64,000 bases of DNA, taken from NCBI RefSeq assembly GCF_020217465.1, contig NZ_CP084115.1, positions 930,001 through 994,000 on the forward strand. Direction: 5' to 3'. The DNA comes from Cobetia amphilecti. GTDB lineage: Bacteria; Pseudomonadota; Gammaproteobacteria; Pseudomonadales; Halomonadaceae. This document shows positions 1 to 7,457 of the stretch, in pieces (the first letter of the stretch is position 1; the number at the start of each line of letters is the position of its first letter). The translations under genes were made by a program, and so were the position numbers. The notes beneath the pieces are model-generated. The model was not told the origin of the DNA. It was given only the letters and a program-made list of their open reading frames with translations, and ran no database searches.

Positions 1-117
1 TGGGAAGTCGAAGTGCTGGAAGTGCGCGATGCCACGCGTGCCGAACTCTCGGCCGGTCATCCGCTCGGTCTCGATGTCAGTCATACCGAGATCGAAGACA
101 AGAAGGTGCGTCGCTGA
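1..117 (+). CDS. SlyD-like FKBP-type peptidyl-prolyl isomerase, C-terminal fragment
   Basis: Only the last 38 codons are inside the window; the frame is open from base 1 and stops with TGA at 115-117. The translated tail begins WEVEVLEVRDAT and continues with AELSAGHPLG. This resembles the last beta strand and the start of the tail of SlyD-like FKBP-type prolyl isomerases, which catalyse cis-trans isomerisation of peptidyl-proline bonds and often act as chaperones. The His-rich metal-binding tail of E. coli SlyD is absent; the tail here is short and charged. A strong hairpin follows. The family call rests on a short fragment. Confidence 0.55.
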   Translation, partial: WEVEVLEVRDATRAELSAGHPLGLDVSHTEIEDKKVRR

Positions 118-170
118 AGTAGGCATTGCGGATGGGTGCGACGCTCAAGCTCATCGTTGCAGCCCCTCTT

Positions 171-225
171 CAACAACAGACAGCCCCGCTGCCGGAATCC
201 TCGGCAGCGGGGCTGTCTGTTGTTG
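171..225 (+). terminator. Long hairpin downstream of the slyD-like gene
   Basis: Two perfect 24-base arms (171-194 and 202-225) flank a 7-base loop. The arms are GC-rich in the middle and end in CAACAA/TTGTTG. It lies 54 bp after the stop codon, so it probably ends that transcript. There is no clean T-run beyond the TTGTTG arm, so it could instead be a stabilising 3' hairpin. Confidence 0.65.
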
Positions 226-390
226 GGGCCTGTAGCGATGGAGAAAATTGATATGGATCAGTCGTCTGCGCGCCAGCCGCACGGATCGAGCCGTGAAGCC
301 TTCAGGACTTGATGCAGATCAGATTCGTGCGGGGCGTGGAGGGGTAGAGTGTCCTTGTCGAGGCCGCAGCAGGCCGACACAGGCGAAAGA

Positions 391-420
391 GCTATTGATG
401 TCAGAGCTATTGATATCAGA
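391..420. repeat. 15 bp imperfect direct tandem repeat
   Basis: Two adjacent copies, GCTATTGATGTCAGA (391-405) and GCTATTGATATCAGA (406-420), differ at one base. They lie in the gene-free stretch upstream of the 555-580 terminator. Confidence 0.8.
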
Positions 421-554
421 AGCACTGGTGTCAGCTGCCGACAGAGGCTGGCATTCAGGGAGCCCCTTGGGGAAGGGGCAGGCCAGGATGGCCGCTGTCA
501 GAATCGGGCTTTTGCAGGTGCCGATTCGCCGTCAGGGGAGGGGGAAACCCCGCT

Positions 555-580
555 AGCCGACCTTCGGGTCGGCTTTTTTG
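555..580 (+). terminator. Intrinsic terminator of an unknown transcript
   Basis: Arms AGCCGACC (555-562) and GGTCGGCT (567-574) close a TTCG tetraloop and are followed by a T-run. This is a classical rho-independent terminator on the + strand. No protein gene ends just upstream, so it may terminate read-through or a small RNA. Confidence 0.85.
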
Positions 581-660
581 GTTGTGGGGTTCAGTGGGGA
601 AATGGCTAGCACTGCGTTTGCATGACGCTGGCTTGTCTGCGGGCTGCTTGAAAGCTTTTG

Positions 661-688
661 CCAGTTCTTGCCAGTTCTTGCCAGTTCT
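661..688. repeat. 10 bp tandem repeat, 2.8 copies
   Basis: The unit CCAGTTCTTG occurs at 661-670 and 671-680, then partially at 681-688. It lies about 70 bp beyond the comEA stop codon, in non-coding DNA. Confidence 0.85.
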
Positions 689-758
689 CTGGGAGAAAGA
701 GAGTCGCTGGGCAGGCAGCCCCGCAACTGACACGAGGTTGCCTGCCCGGCGAGACGGC

Positions 759-1223
759 TCAACTATTGTTGCTGGCAGTCTTGAGGCTCTCGACTTCCTT
801 GTGGGAGTCGACGGCCTTCCCGGTGGTGGTCTTGTCGATGCTCTGACTTTTCTTGACAGCCTGGCTTTTCTTGACAGTCTGGCTCTTCTGGATAGCCCCG
901 TCTTGCTTGACCGACGGGCTCTTCGTGTTGATGGCCGAGGTCTTCTTGCTTGGCTTGCCCGGCTCGCCCAGCGTCAATGTCGTGTTCATTCGCTTGAGCG
1001 TATTGGGGCCGATTCCCTTGATTTCCGTCAACTGTGCCACGTCGGTGAAGGGGCCGTTCGCCTTGCGCCACTCGATGATGGCCTGGGCCTTCTTGCCACC
1101 GATGCCCTTGAGCTCGGTCAGTTGTGCGGCAGTGGCGGTGTTGATGTTCATGTCTGCGGCCTGGCTGGTCGGTGACAGTACCAGCAGGCTGGTCACGAGA
1201 AGTGTTCCTAGCAGGGTTTTCAT
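759..1223 (-). CDS. comEA: ComEA-family helix-hairpin-helix DNA-binding protein
   Basis: A 154-residue secreted protein. A signal peptide covers about residues 1-22 (cleavage after SQA). A ComEA helix-hairpin-helix module follows, starting NINTATAAQLTELKGIGGKK, with a second GIG hairpin (LTEIKGIGPNTLKRM) near residues 66-80. In the family this periplasmic module binds incoming double-stranded DNA during natural transformation; in many gammaproteobacteria short ComEA/YbaV proteins lack a proven role. Residues 85-154 form a Lys/Ser-rich tail with a 6-residue repeat (KKSQTV, KKSQAV, KKSQSI), matched by an 18 bp DNA repeat near 840-895. That tail is longer than in typical ComEA proteins and may add basic DNA contacts (inference). 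Confidence 0.85.
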   Translation of the reverse strand: MKTLLGTLLVTSLLVLSPTSQAADMNINTATAAQLTELKGIGGKKAQAIIEWRKANGPFTDVAQLTEIKGIGPNTLKRMNTTLTLGEPGKPSKKTSAINTKSPSVKQDGAIQKSQTVKKSQAVKKSQSIDKTTTGKAVDSHKEVESLKTASNNS

Positions 1224-1454
1224 GGTCGCTTCCTATGCTCACATCAGGGCGGTCGATTGGAAGTGCGCGGGGCGACCACCCGAGGCCCTGCGCGAGAAAT
1301 ACTCTGGCTCAGGTATTAGATTTGTAGTCATTTAGATTTAAACGATTTCTCATCCTTGCGCGGCTTTCTGCGCTCAACGCAAGAAAGCACTACGAGCGTT
1401 AGCCTGCTGATTCGATTCATCTTTCCCTGGGCATACAACGACAGAGCCGAGCGC

Positions 1455-1460
1455 TATAAT
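1455..1460 (+). promoter_or_regulatory. Perfect -10 element upstream of pyrF
   Basis: A consensus TATAAT lies 58 bp before the pyrF start codon. The hexamer 17 bp upstream (CATACA, 1432-1437) matches the -35 consensus only partly. It is a reasonable sigma-70 promoter for pyrF, judged by eye. Confidence 0.5.
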
Positions 1461-1517
1461 GTTGCCCCGAGCCCATGACCTCCTGTCATTGCGCCTGCCA
1501 CATCGCCTGGAGCCCGG

Positions 1518-2219
1518 ATGCCTGCCACGACTTCCCCCCTGATCATCGCCCTCGACTACCCGGACATGAGTGCTGCGCTTGCCATGGCAGACCAGCTGGA
1601 TCCTGCGCGCTGTCGCGTCAAGGTAGGCAAGGAGCTGTTCACGCGTGTGGGTCCCGAGATTCTCAAGGCATTGCATCAACGCGGCTTCGAGGTCTTTCTC
1701 GATCTCAAATTCCATGACATCCCCAACACCACCGCCCAGGCCGTGCTGGCGGCAGCGGAGCACGGCGTGTGGATGACCAATGTCCACGCCTCTGGTGGGG
1801 CGCGCATGATGCAGGCCGCCGCCGAGGCGCTCTCGACTCGCGGCCTCGATACCCAGCTGATCGCCGTGACGGTGCTGACCAGCATGGAACAGACCGATCT
1901 GGCCGGTATCGGGCTGGATGTCACGCCGCTTGCGCAGGTCGAGCGGCTGGCGGCCCTCGCCCAGCAGAGCGGCATGCACGGTGTGGTGTGCTCCGCACGT
2001 GAGACCCCGAGCCTCAAGGCGCTGTGTGGCCCTGAGTTCCTGAAGGTGACGCCGGGTATTCGCCCGAGCTTCGCGCAGGCCGGTGATCAGCGGCGCACCA
2101 TGACGCCCGGTGAAGCCATGGTGGCCGGTAGCACCCATCTGGTGATCGGGCGTCCTGTCACCCAGGCGGAGGATCCGCTGGCGGCGCTGGCGCTGATCGA
2201 GCAGGAGCTGGGCGCCTGA
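1518..2219 (+). CDS. pyrF: Orotidine 5'-phosphate decarboxylase
   Basis: Catalyses the last step of de novo UMP synthesis, decarboxylating orotidine monophosphate in the cytoplasm. The 233-residue length is normal for the short bacterial family. The signature [10 protein letters not shown] is at residues 62-71 with the catalytic Asp-Lys-Asp network (D62, K64, D67). The phosphate-gripping segments VTPGIRP and VIGRPVT are near the C-terminus. It stands alone, preceded by a TATAAT box and followed by a strong bidirectional terminator. In several gammaproteobacteria pyrF follows lapB and comEA-like genes, which fits this neighbourhood. No anomalies seen. Confidence 0.97.
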   Translation: MPATTSPLIIALDYPDMSAALAMADQLDPARCRVKVGKELFTRVGPEILKALHQRGFEVFLDLKFHDIPNTTAQAVLAAAEHGVWMTNVHASGGARMMQAAAEALSTRGLDTQLIAVTVLTSMEQTDLAGIGLDVTPLAQVERLAALAQQSGMHGVVCSARETPSLKALCGPEFLKVTPGIRPSFAQAGDQRRTMTPGEAMVAGSTHLVIGRPVTQAEDPLAALALIEQELGA

Positions 2220-2246
2220 TCGGCTGATTGTCTGCCTCATGGGCAA

Positions 2247-2287
2247 AAAAATACGCCAGTCGCAGACTCTGCGACTGGCGTATTTTT
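2247..2287. terminator. Bidirectional terminator between pyrF and the SIMPL gene
   Basis: Perfect 19-base arms (2247-2265 and 2269-2287) with a 3-base loop. An A-run opens the left arm and a T-run closes the right arm, so it can terminate both pyrF (+) and the convergent SIMPL gene (-). Confidence 0.92.
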
Positions 2288-2293
2288 CATGGC

Positions 2294-2329
2294 AGTAATC
2301 AGCAGCAGTGATCACTGCTGCTGATTACT
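2294..2329. repeat. 36 bp perfect loopless palindrome
   Basis: Bases 2294-2311 are the exact reverse complement of 2312-2329, with no spacer. It sits 6 bp after the pyrF terminator and 24 bp before the end of the SIMPL gene. Confidence 0.9.
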
Positions 2330-2352
2330 CGCTCACGTTTTGCGCGACTGCC

Positions 2353-3177
2353 TCAATCGGCAGACTTGATATGCCAGCTGACCTGAACGCTGCTCTCGAG
2401 GCTCAGCTCGCCGGGGCGGTATTCGCTGCCGCTGCTCTTGGCCTCTGCCATGTCGGCACGCATTGCCATCATCTGCGGGCGCGGGCTGTGTGAGGACTCA
2501 TTGATCGACTGCACGCTGCCCAGGGTTGCGCCGAGGGTCTCGGCCATCAGTTGTGCCTTGTGGCGTGCCTTGGTCAAGGCTTCCTGCAATACCTTGTCTT
2601 CCAGGGCGTCCCGTTCACTGATCTGATACTGCACACCGGCCAGTTGATTAACGCCAGCGCCCAGCAGCAGGTCGATGACTTCCGGTACCTTGTCCAGGTC
2701 ATCGAGAGCGAGGCTGATCGGACGCTCGAGGTGTGTACGGCGCCATTGCTGGGGCTGCTGCTGACCATTGTTGCGCTCGTAGTACTGCTCAGGACGCAGG
2801 TTGAGGCTGCCGGCGCTGATCTGACGGCTGTCGATGCCCGCTTTTTCCAGTGCCTGAATCAGTGTCGTCATGCGTGATTCCAGTGACTCGCGCGCCTTGC
2901 GGGCTGCCTGGCCCTCGGCCTTGCTGTCGGGAGCCTTGTCATCCACCTTGCGCGCGGGCGTCTTCTCCCACAGGCGCGCCTGGATGGTTGCCTTGTCGGG
3001 CGCCGCCTCCAGGCTGGCGCTGGCGCTGACATGCACCAGAGCCGGTGCGGGCGTCTGGTCGGCGCGGGCCAGGTGTGTGGCGCTGGTGGTGCATAGCGCC
3101 AGGCCGCATAGCATGGCGGTACGACGCAGGCGCTGGGCGAGGGGGGCGGGGCCTCTGGTGGCGTAGTTCATCAGCAT
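2353..3177 (-). CDS. SIMPL (DUF541) domain periplasmic protein
   Basis: A 274-residue exported protein. The hydrophobic segment of the signal peptide spans about residues 20-37, with likely cleavage after LARA. The mature part has the SIMPL/DUF541 pattern: VHVSASASLEAAPDKATI at the start, a central ALEKAGIDSRQISAGSLNL, ALTKARHKAQLMAETLGATL, and a final VSWHIKS strand. Family members (E. coli YggE/BP26 type) form periplasmic or surface oligomers linked to oxidative stress; the biochemical role is not established. A charged insert (KVDDKAPDSKAEGQ) lies near residues 75-90. The start is supported by AAGGGA 6 bases upstream. It converges on pyrF. Confidence 0.85.
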   Translation of the reverse strand: MLMNYATRGPAPLAQRLRRTAMLCGLALCTTSATHLARADQTPAPALVHVSASASLEAAPDKATIQARLWEKTPARKVDDKAPDSKAEGQAARKARESLESRMTTLIQALEKAGIDSRQISAGSLNLRPEQYYERNNGQQQPQQWRRTHLERPISLALDDLDKVPEVIDLLLGAGVNQLAGVQYQISERDALEDKVLQEALTKARHKAQLMAETLGATLGSVQSINESSHSPRPQMMAMRADMAEAKSSGSEYRPGELSLESSVQVSWHIKSAD

Positions 3178-3280
3178 GGGAATTCCCTTGAGTAAAGTGG
3201 CAACATTGTTGCCTGGCGCTTGGTGAGGGGCATGAATGCGGGCGCGATAGGCTTGAAAGTATCAGCAATGGGGGCGATGC

Positions 3281-4192
3281 GTGAAGGTACACGAGAGACT
3301 GCGCTGGATACGTGGCGCTGCACAGGCAGTGTTGGTGCTCGTCATGACATTGCTGATGGCGCTGCCTGCCCTGGCCGCAGGGCGTGAGGTGATCGACGAT
3401 GCAGGCGACGTCGTGACGCTGTCACAGCCAGCGCAGCGGGTGGTCACGCTGGCCCCGCACGCGGCCGAGCTGGTGGCGGCGGCGGGAGGCTTGCCGGCCT
3501 TGATCGGTGTGAGTCAGGGCAGTGATCATCCCCCTGCGGTCAGCGAGCTGCCGCGCCTGGCCAGCTATCACGGCCCCAACCTGGAGGCGCTGCTGAGTGC
3601 CCGGCCTGATCTGATCGTGGCATGGGGCAGCGGGCTTTCCGGTGAGATGCATGAGCGTCTGACAGCGTTGGGGATGCCCGTCTTCGTCAGCGAGCCCGCC
3701 ACACTCGACGACGTGCTGTCCAATATCACTCGGCTTGGCACCTTGCTGGGCACCCGTGACATCGCGGATAAGCATGTGACGACGCTCGCAGCGCGCATCG
3801 AGCAGCTGGAGCGCGCGCGCGACAGCGACCCCTTGCCGGTCTTCTTCCAGCTGGGGGAGAGCCCGATGACGACATTGGGTGGCAATCACCTGGTCAATGA
3901 GCTGATTCGGCGCTGCGGCGGTGAGCCGCTGCTGACGGACTCGCCCGCCGTGGTGCCGCAGATCAATCGGGAAGCCTTGTGGCTGGCCAGGCCGCGTCTG
4001 ATTCTGCATCCGGTCGCGAAGGGGCCGGCGCGCGAGGAGTGGATTGCCGCCTGGCGCAATGAGGCTGGGCCGCTTTCCGAGGTGGCACTGGCGGGTCTGA
4101 CTCCTGACCTGATCAGCCGTCCCGGCCCGCGCAGTGTCGAGGCGATGGCAGAGGTCTGCGCTGCCATCGCGAAGGTGCCGGCGTCGGACTGA
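3281..4192 (+). CDS. btuF: BtuF-like cobalamin-binding periplasmic protein
   Basis: A 303-residue periplasmic binding protein. The signal peptide ends near residue 32 (MALPALAA). The mature protein begins with a metal/cobalamin-binding fold: REVIDDAGDVVTLSQPAQRVVTLAPHAAE has been split here only to identify it as the usual first strand and the LAPHAAEL motif. SARPDLIVAWGSG and LGESPMTTLGGNHLVNELI are also typical of BtuF-type class III binding proteins that feed vitamin B12 to BtuCD. No btuC or btuD lies next to it. It converges on the cob(I)alamin adenosyltransferase gene, with btuB beyond, which supports cobalamin rather than iron-siderophore binding. Substrate assignment is from context. 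Confidence 0.82.
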   Translation: MKVHERLRWIRGAAQAVLVLVMTLLMALPALAAGREVIDDAGDVVTLSQPAQRVVTLAPHAAELVAAAGGLPALIGVSQGSDHPPAVSELPRLASYHGPNLEALLSARPDLIVAWGSGLSGEMHERLTALGMPVFVSEPATLDDVLSNITRLGTLLGTRDIADKHVTTLAARIEQLERARDSDPLPVFFQLGESPMTTLGGNHLVNELIRRCGGEPLLTDSPAVVPQINREALWLARPRLILHPVAKGPAREEWIAAWRNEAGPLSEVALAGLTPDLISRPGPRSVEAMAEVCAAIAKVPASD

Positions 4193-4219
4193 GGGCATCG
4201 GAATAAGCGCGTCGGGCGC

Positions 4220-4819
4220 TCAGAAATCGATGCCGCGCCGCGCCTTGAGACCATGATTGAAACCGTGGCGAATCTCGGTCATCTCGGTGACGGTATCGGC
4301 ACAGGCAACGATTTCACGATTGGCATTGCGCCCGGTGATGATGACGGTCTGCACCGCAGGGCGATTCTCGAGTGCCGTCATCACCTCCTCCAGCGGCAGA
4401 TAGCCGAACTTGACCATGTAGGTCAGCTCGTCGAGCACCACCAGATAGACGCTGTCATCGCGCATCAGGCGCTGCGCTTGCTGCCAAACGGCCTGACAGG
4501 CGGCGGTATCGGCCTCACGATTCTGGGTGTCCCAGGTGAAGCCGGTGGTCATGGCATGCACTTCGAGATTGGCATCCTCGGCGAGCCGTTCGCGCTCGCC
4601 GCATTCCCACAGCCCCTTGATGAACTGGATGACACCGACCTTGTAGCCATAGCCCAGCGCGCGGGTGATGGTGCCCCAGGCGGCGGTCGTCTTGCCCTTG
4701 CCATTGCCGGTGAACACCAGCAGCTGGCCGCGCTCCTCAGTGGCCTGCGCCACCTTGTCATCGACATGCGACTTGAGTTTTTCCATCGCGGCCTTGTGGC
4801 GGGTATTGCGATCCGTCAT
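4220..4819 (-). CDS. cobO: Cob(I)yrinic acid a,c-diamide adenosyltransferase (CobO/BtuR family)
   Basis: Transfers the adenosyl group of ATP to the cobalt of reduced corrinoids, making coenzyme B12 forms in the cytoplasm. The 199-residue length matches BtuR/CobO. The P-loop GNGKGKTT is at residues 38-45. It is followed by IQFIKG, an acidic Walker B-like LVVLDELTY and the C-terminal EIRHGFNHGLKARRGIDF typical of the family. It lies 122 bp downstream of btuB on the same strand, so it may be cotranscribed from the riboswitch-controlled btuB promoter, though a hairpin (4842-4871) sits in the gap. Without corrin-ring synthesis genes nearby, a salvage role (BtuR) is as likely as a de novo one. Confidence 0.93.
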   Translation of the reverse strand: MTDRNTRHKAAMEKLKSHVDDKVAQATEERGQLLVFTGNGKGKTTAAWGTITRALGYGYKVGVIQFIKGLWECGERERLAEDANLEVHAMTTGFTWDTQNREADTAACQAVWQQAQRLMRDDSVYLVVLDELTYMVKFGYLPLEEVMTALENRPAVQTVIITGRNANREIVACADTVTEMTEIRHGFNHGLKARRGIDF

Positions 4820-4841
4820 GCGTATGCTCCGTAGTCAAAGG

Positions 4842-4871
4842 CACAGCACCGTCCCGGGGGACGGTGCTGTG
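4842..4871 (-). terminator. Hairpin between btuB and the adenosyltransferase gene
   Basis: Perfect 13-base arms (4842-4854, 4859-4871) with a 4-base loop. There is no T-run on either side, so it could be a partial terminator or an RNA-stability element that lowers expression of the downstream gene relative to btuB. Confidence 0.5.
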
Positions 4872-4941
4872 ATCGGTGCTGTGGTATGTGTGGCTGCTTG
4901 TCGCCCGAGGCTCTTCAATAGAGGCACCCCGGTAAAGCCGC

Positions 4942-6798
4942 TCAGAAGAAGAAGGTGACGCCACCTTCCACATAACGGCCCTGGGTGTTGTAGCCATTGA
5001 CCAGTTGGTATTCGCGATCGAAGACGTTATCCAGCTTGGCGCTCAGCTTGACGTTCGGCATCACCTGCCAGCTGGTGCGCAGATCGACCACGCCATAGCC
5101 AGCGATTTTATAGTCATCATATTGACTGTTATCACGCCTGCTTGAGCCACGAAGAGTGGTTCCGAAGCTCCAGTCGTCGAATGCGTAATCTACATCGATG
5201 CGCGCAAAGCGCTTGGCGCGTCTAGATAATTGGGTATTGTTAGTCTTATCTATAGGATTCTGCCAAGTAGTAGAGGTCTTGATGGTTAAATTATCATTTT
5301 TCCAGCCAGTACTTAATTCAATGCCTTGAATGCGGGCCTTATTTACATTGTAAGAAGTTTGAGCATTTTGATCATAGGTAATCAAATTGTCGATATCGGT
5401 CTGGAAGGCATTGAGGCCCAGATGCCAGTGGTGTCGCTGCAGGCGCCAGAATAGCTCGGCCGTGGTGGAGGTCTCGGCATCGAGGTCCGGATTGCCGGAG
5501 CCATAGGGGTTGTAGAGGTCGATCAGGTTCGGTGCCTTGAATGCGCTGGAATAGCTGGCACCGAGCTGTTGCGCGGCCGTCAGGTCATAGGCGTAGCTGG
5601 AGCCGCCCGTCATCTGATGGCCATAACGATTGTCGTCGTCATAACGCAGGCTGGTCGTGACGTGGTGACGCTGTTGCTGAAGATGCCAGCTGCCGTAGAC
5701 GCCGGTGGCATAGCGGCTATCGACGCTGTAGCCCTCGGCATCCAGGCTTTCCTCGCGATGGTCCACCCCCAGACTGAGCGTGCCGAGGTCGGTGTAGAAG
5801 TCGTGGCGCAGGCCGACCTCGTTGCGAGTACTGGCGACACGCCCGGCATCGCTGCCGGCTTGGGTGTTCTCGTACTCATCCCGCGTGCGCGCCACGCTGA
5901 CCGTCATGTCCCAGTTCGGGTTCAGGTGCGTCAGCAGGCTGGCATCCAATACCATCTGGCTGCCTTCGCCGTGGCAGTCTTCCGAGGCACTGGAGCTGCT
6001 GTCGTAGCAGTCGTCATAGTCGTAATCGGTCTCGGTGTTGGCGACGCCGAGGCTGAGCGTGGCCTGCTGACCGAAGTCGTGGCCAAGACGCAGTTCGGCG
6101 CCCGTGGCCTCGTAGCCATCCTCTTCACTGCCGGTATCGCGGGCCGAGAAGCCATCGCTCTCATCATGATGGAGATTGGCCGAGAGGCGCGTGTCGTCTT
6201 CCACCGAGCTGAACTGGGCGTTCTGGCGGAAGGTGCCGTCGCTGCCGGCACGCAGGGTGACTTCTGCATGCTGACCGACTTCGTTGCCGCCACGCGTGAT
6301 CAGGTTGATCACACCGCCGATGGCATCGGCGCCGTAGACGCTGGCACGCGGACCACGCACGATCTCGACACGCTCGACGGCGGCGAGTGGCAGGAACTCG
6401 AAATGCGCCAGGCCATCGGCACTGTTGGCGACACGCTGGCCATTGACCAGAATCAAGGTGTGGTCGGACTCGGTACCGCGCATGAAGAGGCTGGTCTGGC
6501 TGCCCATCGGGCCGCTGCGGGCGACCTCGATGCCATTGCGTGATTGCAGCAGATCGACCAGCGAATTGGCCTGCAGGCGATCGATCTCGTCACGCGTGAT
6601 GACGTCGGTGCTGGCCAGCACATCATTCTGCAGCTGCGGAATGCGATTGGCGGTGACCTGAACGGTGTCCAGGTCCTCGGATGAATCGGTGGTCAGCGCA
6701 TCAGCAGCGACGGCGGGCGGGGTCAGCAGCAGCAGGCTACCGACGAGGATGAAGCTGGCCTGCGCAGATGCGCGACCACGAGTGTTGTTGTGTTTCAT
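4942..6798 (-). CDS. btuB: TonB-dependent vitamin B12 outer-membrane receptor BtuB
   Basis: A 618-residue outer-membrane receptor importing cobalamin with energy from TonB. A signal peptide covers about residues 1-32. A TonB box (DTVQVTANR) follows near residue 44, then the plug domain with LFMRGTESDHTLILVNGQRV and VERVEIVRGPRASVYGADAI, then a beta barrel ending in the aromatic residues VTFFF, the outer-membrane assembly signal. The length equals E. coli BtuB. It is preceded by a cobalamin riboswitch and a good promoter. The start is supported by TGAGGAT 5 bases upstream. A segment of the barrel near residues 466-527 (5219-5400) is about one-third GC against a much richer background, suggesting recombination in surface-exposed loops. 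Confidence 0.95.
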   Translation of the reverse strand: MKHNNTRGRASAQASFILVGSLLLLTPPAVAADALTTDSSEDLDTVQVTANRIPQLQNDVLASTDVITRDEIDRLQANSLVDLLQSRNGIEVARSGPMGSQTSLFMRGTESDHTLILVNGQRVANSADGLAHFEFLPLAAVERVEIVRGPRASVYGADAIGGVINLITRGGNEVGQHAEVTLRAGSDGTFRQNAQFSSVEDDTRLSANLHHDESDGFSARDTGSEEDGYEATGAELRLGHDFGQQATLSLGVANTETDYDYDDCYDSSSSASEDCHGEGSQMVLDASLLTHLNPNWDMTVSVARTRDEYENTQAGSDAGRVASTRNEVGLRHDFYTDLGTLSLGVDHREESLDAEGYSVDSRYATGVYGSWHLQQQRHHVTTSLRYDDDNRYGHQMTGGSSYAYDLTAAQQLGASYSSAFKAPNLIDLYNPYGSGNPDLDAETSTTAELFWRLQRHHWHLGLNAFQTDIDNLITYDQNAQTSYNVNKARIQGIELSTGWKNDNLTIKTSTTWQNPIDKTNNTQLSRRAKRFARIDVDYAFDDWSFGTTLRGSSRRDNSQYDDYKIAGYGVVDLRTSWQVMPNVKLSAKLDNVFDREYQLVNGYNTQGRYVEGGVTFFF

Positions 6799-6943
6799 GA
6801 ATGATCCTCAAGCGTCAGACGCAATGAGGAGGACAGCGTGACAGGGTGCGCGAGCACACGCCCCCCGCGCGCGCTGATCAAGCAGGCCCGTCGCGGGAGA
6901 CTTGCCACTGGTGAGGCCCTCCGCATCAACCAGTGTGGAAGCG

Positions 6944-7170
6944 AGGGCCGGTCTCCGGACTGACGCCTGGTGGACTCCAATGGCAGGAGTCTCACCCTCT
7001 CATGCGCCTTCCCACCTCCTTCCCTTGGGGGAGGCCTGAATAACAGGACCTCCCGGAGGCAGTGGCTGGCCGTGTCGATCTTGTCGATCGTGGTCGACCT
7101 GCATGAGCGTTGCGATCACCGTTGCGGGGGCAGTACGGGGTTTTCACCCGTTTCCCGAACACCCTGGCTT
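6944..7170 (-). promoter_or_regulatory. Cobalamin riboswitch in the btuB leader
   Basis: Read on the - strand, the leader contains the conserved landmarks in order: GGGAAACGGGTGAAAACCCC, then ACTGCCCCCGCAACGGTGA, the B12-box core GCCAGCCACTGCC (plus-strand 7058-7070), GGGAAGGCGC with GAGGGTGAG, and finally AGTCCGGAGACCGGCC (6946-6961). This is the order and sequence of class I cobalamin riboswitches. The GGCC end can pair alternatively: GAGGGCC at 6943-6949 is complementary to GGCCCTC at 6915-6921, a plausible expression platform. Adenosylcobalamin is expected to repress btuB, and perhaps cobO. Boundaries are approximate. Confidence 0.92.
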
Positions 7171-7181
7171 CAACGTGAACT

Positions 7182-7210
7182 ATTGTCTGGGGCGGGGGTG
7201 AGGGAGTCAA
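7182..7210 (-). promoter_or_regulatory. Predicted sigma-70 promoter of btuB
   Basis: On the - strand, TTGACT (7205-7210) and GACAAT (7182-7187) are separated by 17 bp. Transcription would begin near 7175, immediately 5' of the riboswitch, which is where a leader promoter should be. Confidence 0.65.
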
Positions 7211-7332
7211 TCGGCAAACCGGCGTTGCGCAGGCTGCCACCCAGGGCCGCTCAGGTGCGGTCATTCAGGGGGAAAAGTCAGAGGGTAAGCCAGAGGCTGC
7301 GTCAGAGGGTAAGTCTTCGGTTGTGCCAGATA

Positions 7333-7363
7333 CGACAACGCCCGCACGGGGCGGGCGTTGTCG
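7333..7363 (-). terminator. Hairpin downstream of the nucleoside transporter gene
   Basis: Perfect 12-base GC-rich arms (7333-7344, 7352-7363) with a 7-base loop, about 95 bp beyond the transporter stop codon and before the btuB promoter. It lacks a T-run but is well placed to insulate the two units. Confidence 0.6.
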
Positions 7364-7457
7364 AGATGACGGTCTGGCCAGATGGCGGTATCTGCTCGAT
7401 GGAAGCTCGTGCTACAGAAAGCCAGCTCTCTGGAGACTGGCTCACAAGCGAGCGTCT

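Larger units (their letters stand above)
118..758. other. 641 bp stretch without a convincing gene
   Basis: Contains two hairpin terminators (171-225, 555-580), a 15 bp tandem duplication (391-420) and a 10 bp tandem repeat (661-688). Short open frames exist but none has a recognisable domain or a good ribosome binding site. The second terminator has no coding sequence upstream on the + strand, so a small non-coding transcript is possible. Weak dyad symmetry at 709-717/739-747 just past comEA may terminate that gene. Confidence 0.6.

Noticed and set aside
1374-2315. Open frame on the - strand opposite pyrF
   Set aside because: Covers pyrF and both flanking regions including its terminator; no family motif.
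4220-7210. Corrin-ring biosynthesis cluster
   Set aside because: Only import and adenosylation genes are present; no cbi/cob ring-synthesis genes flank them in this window.
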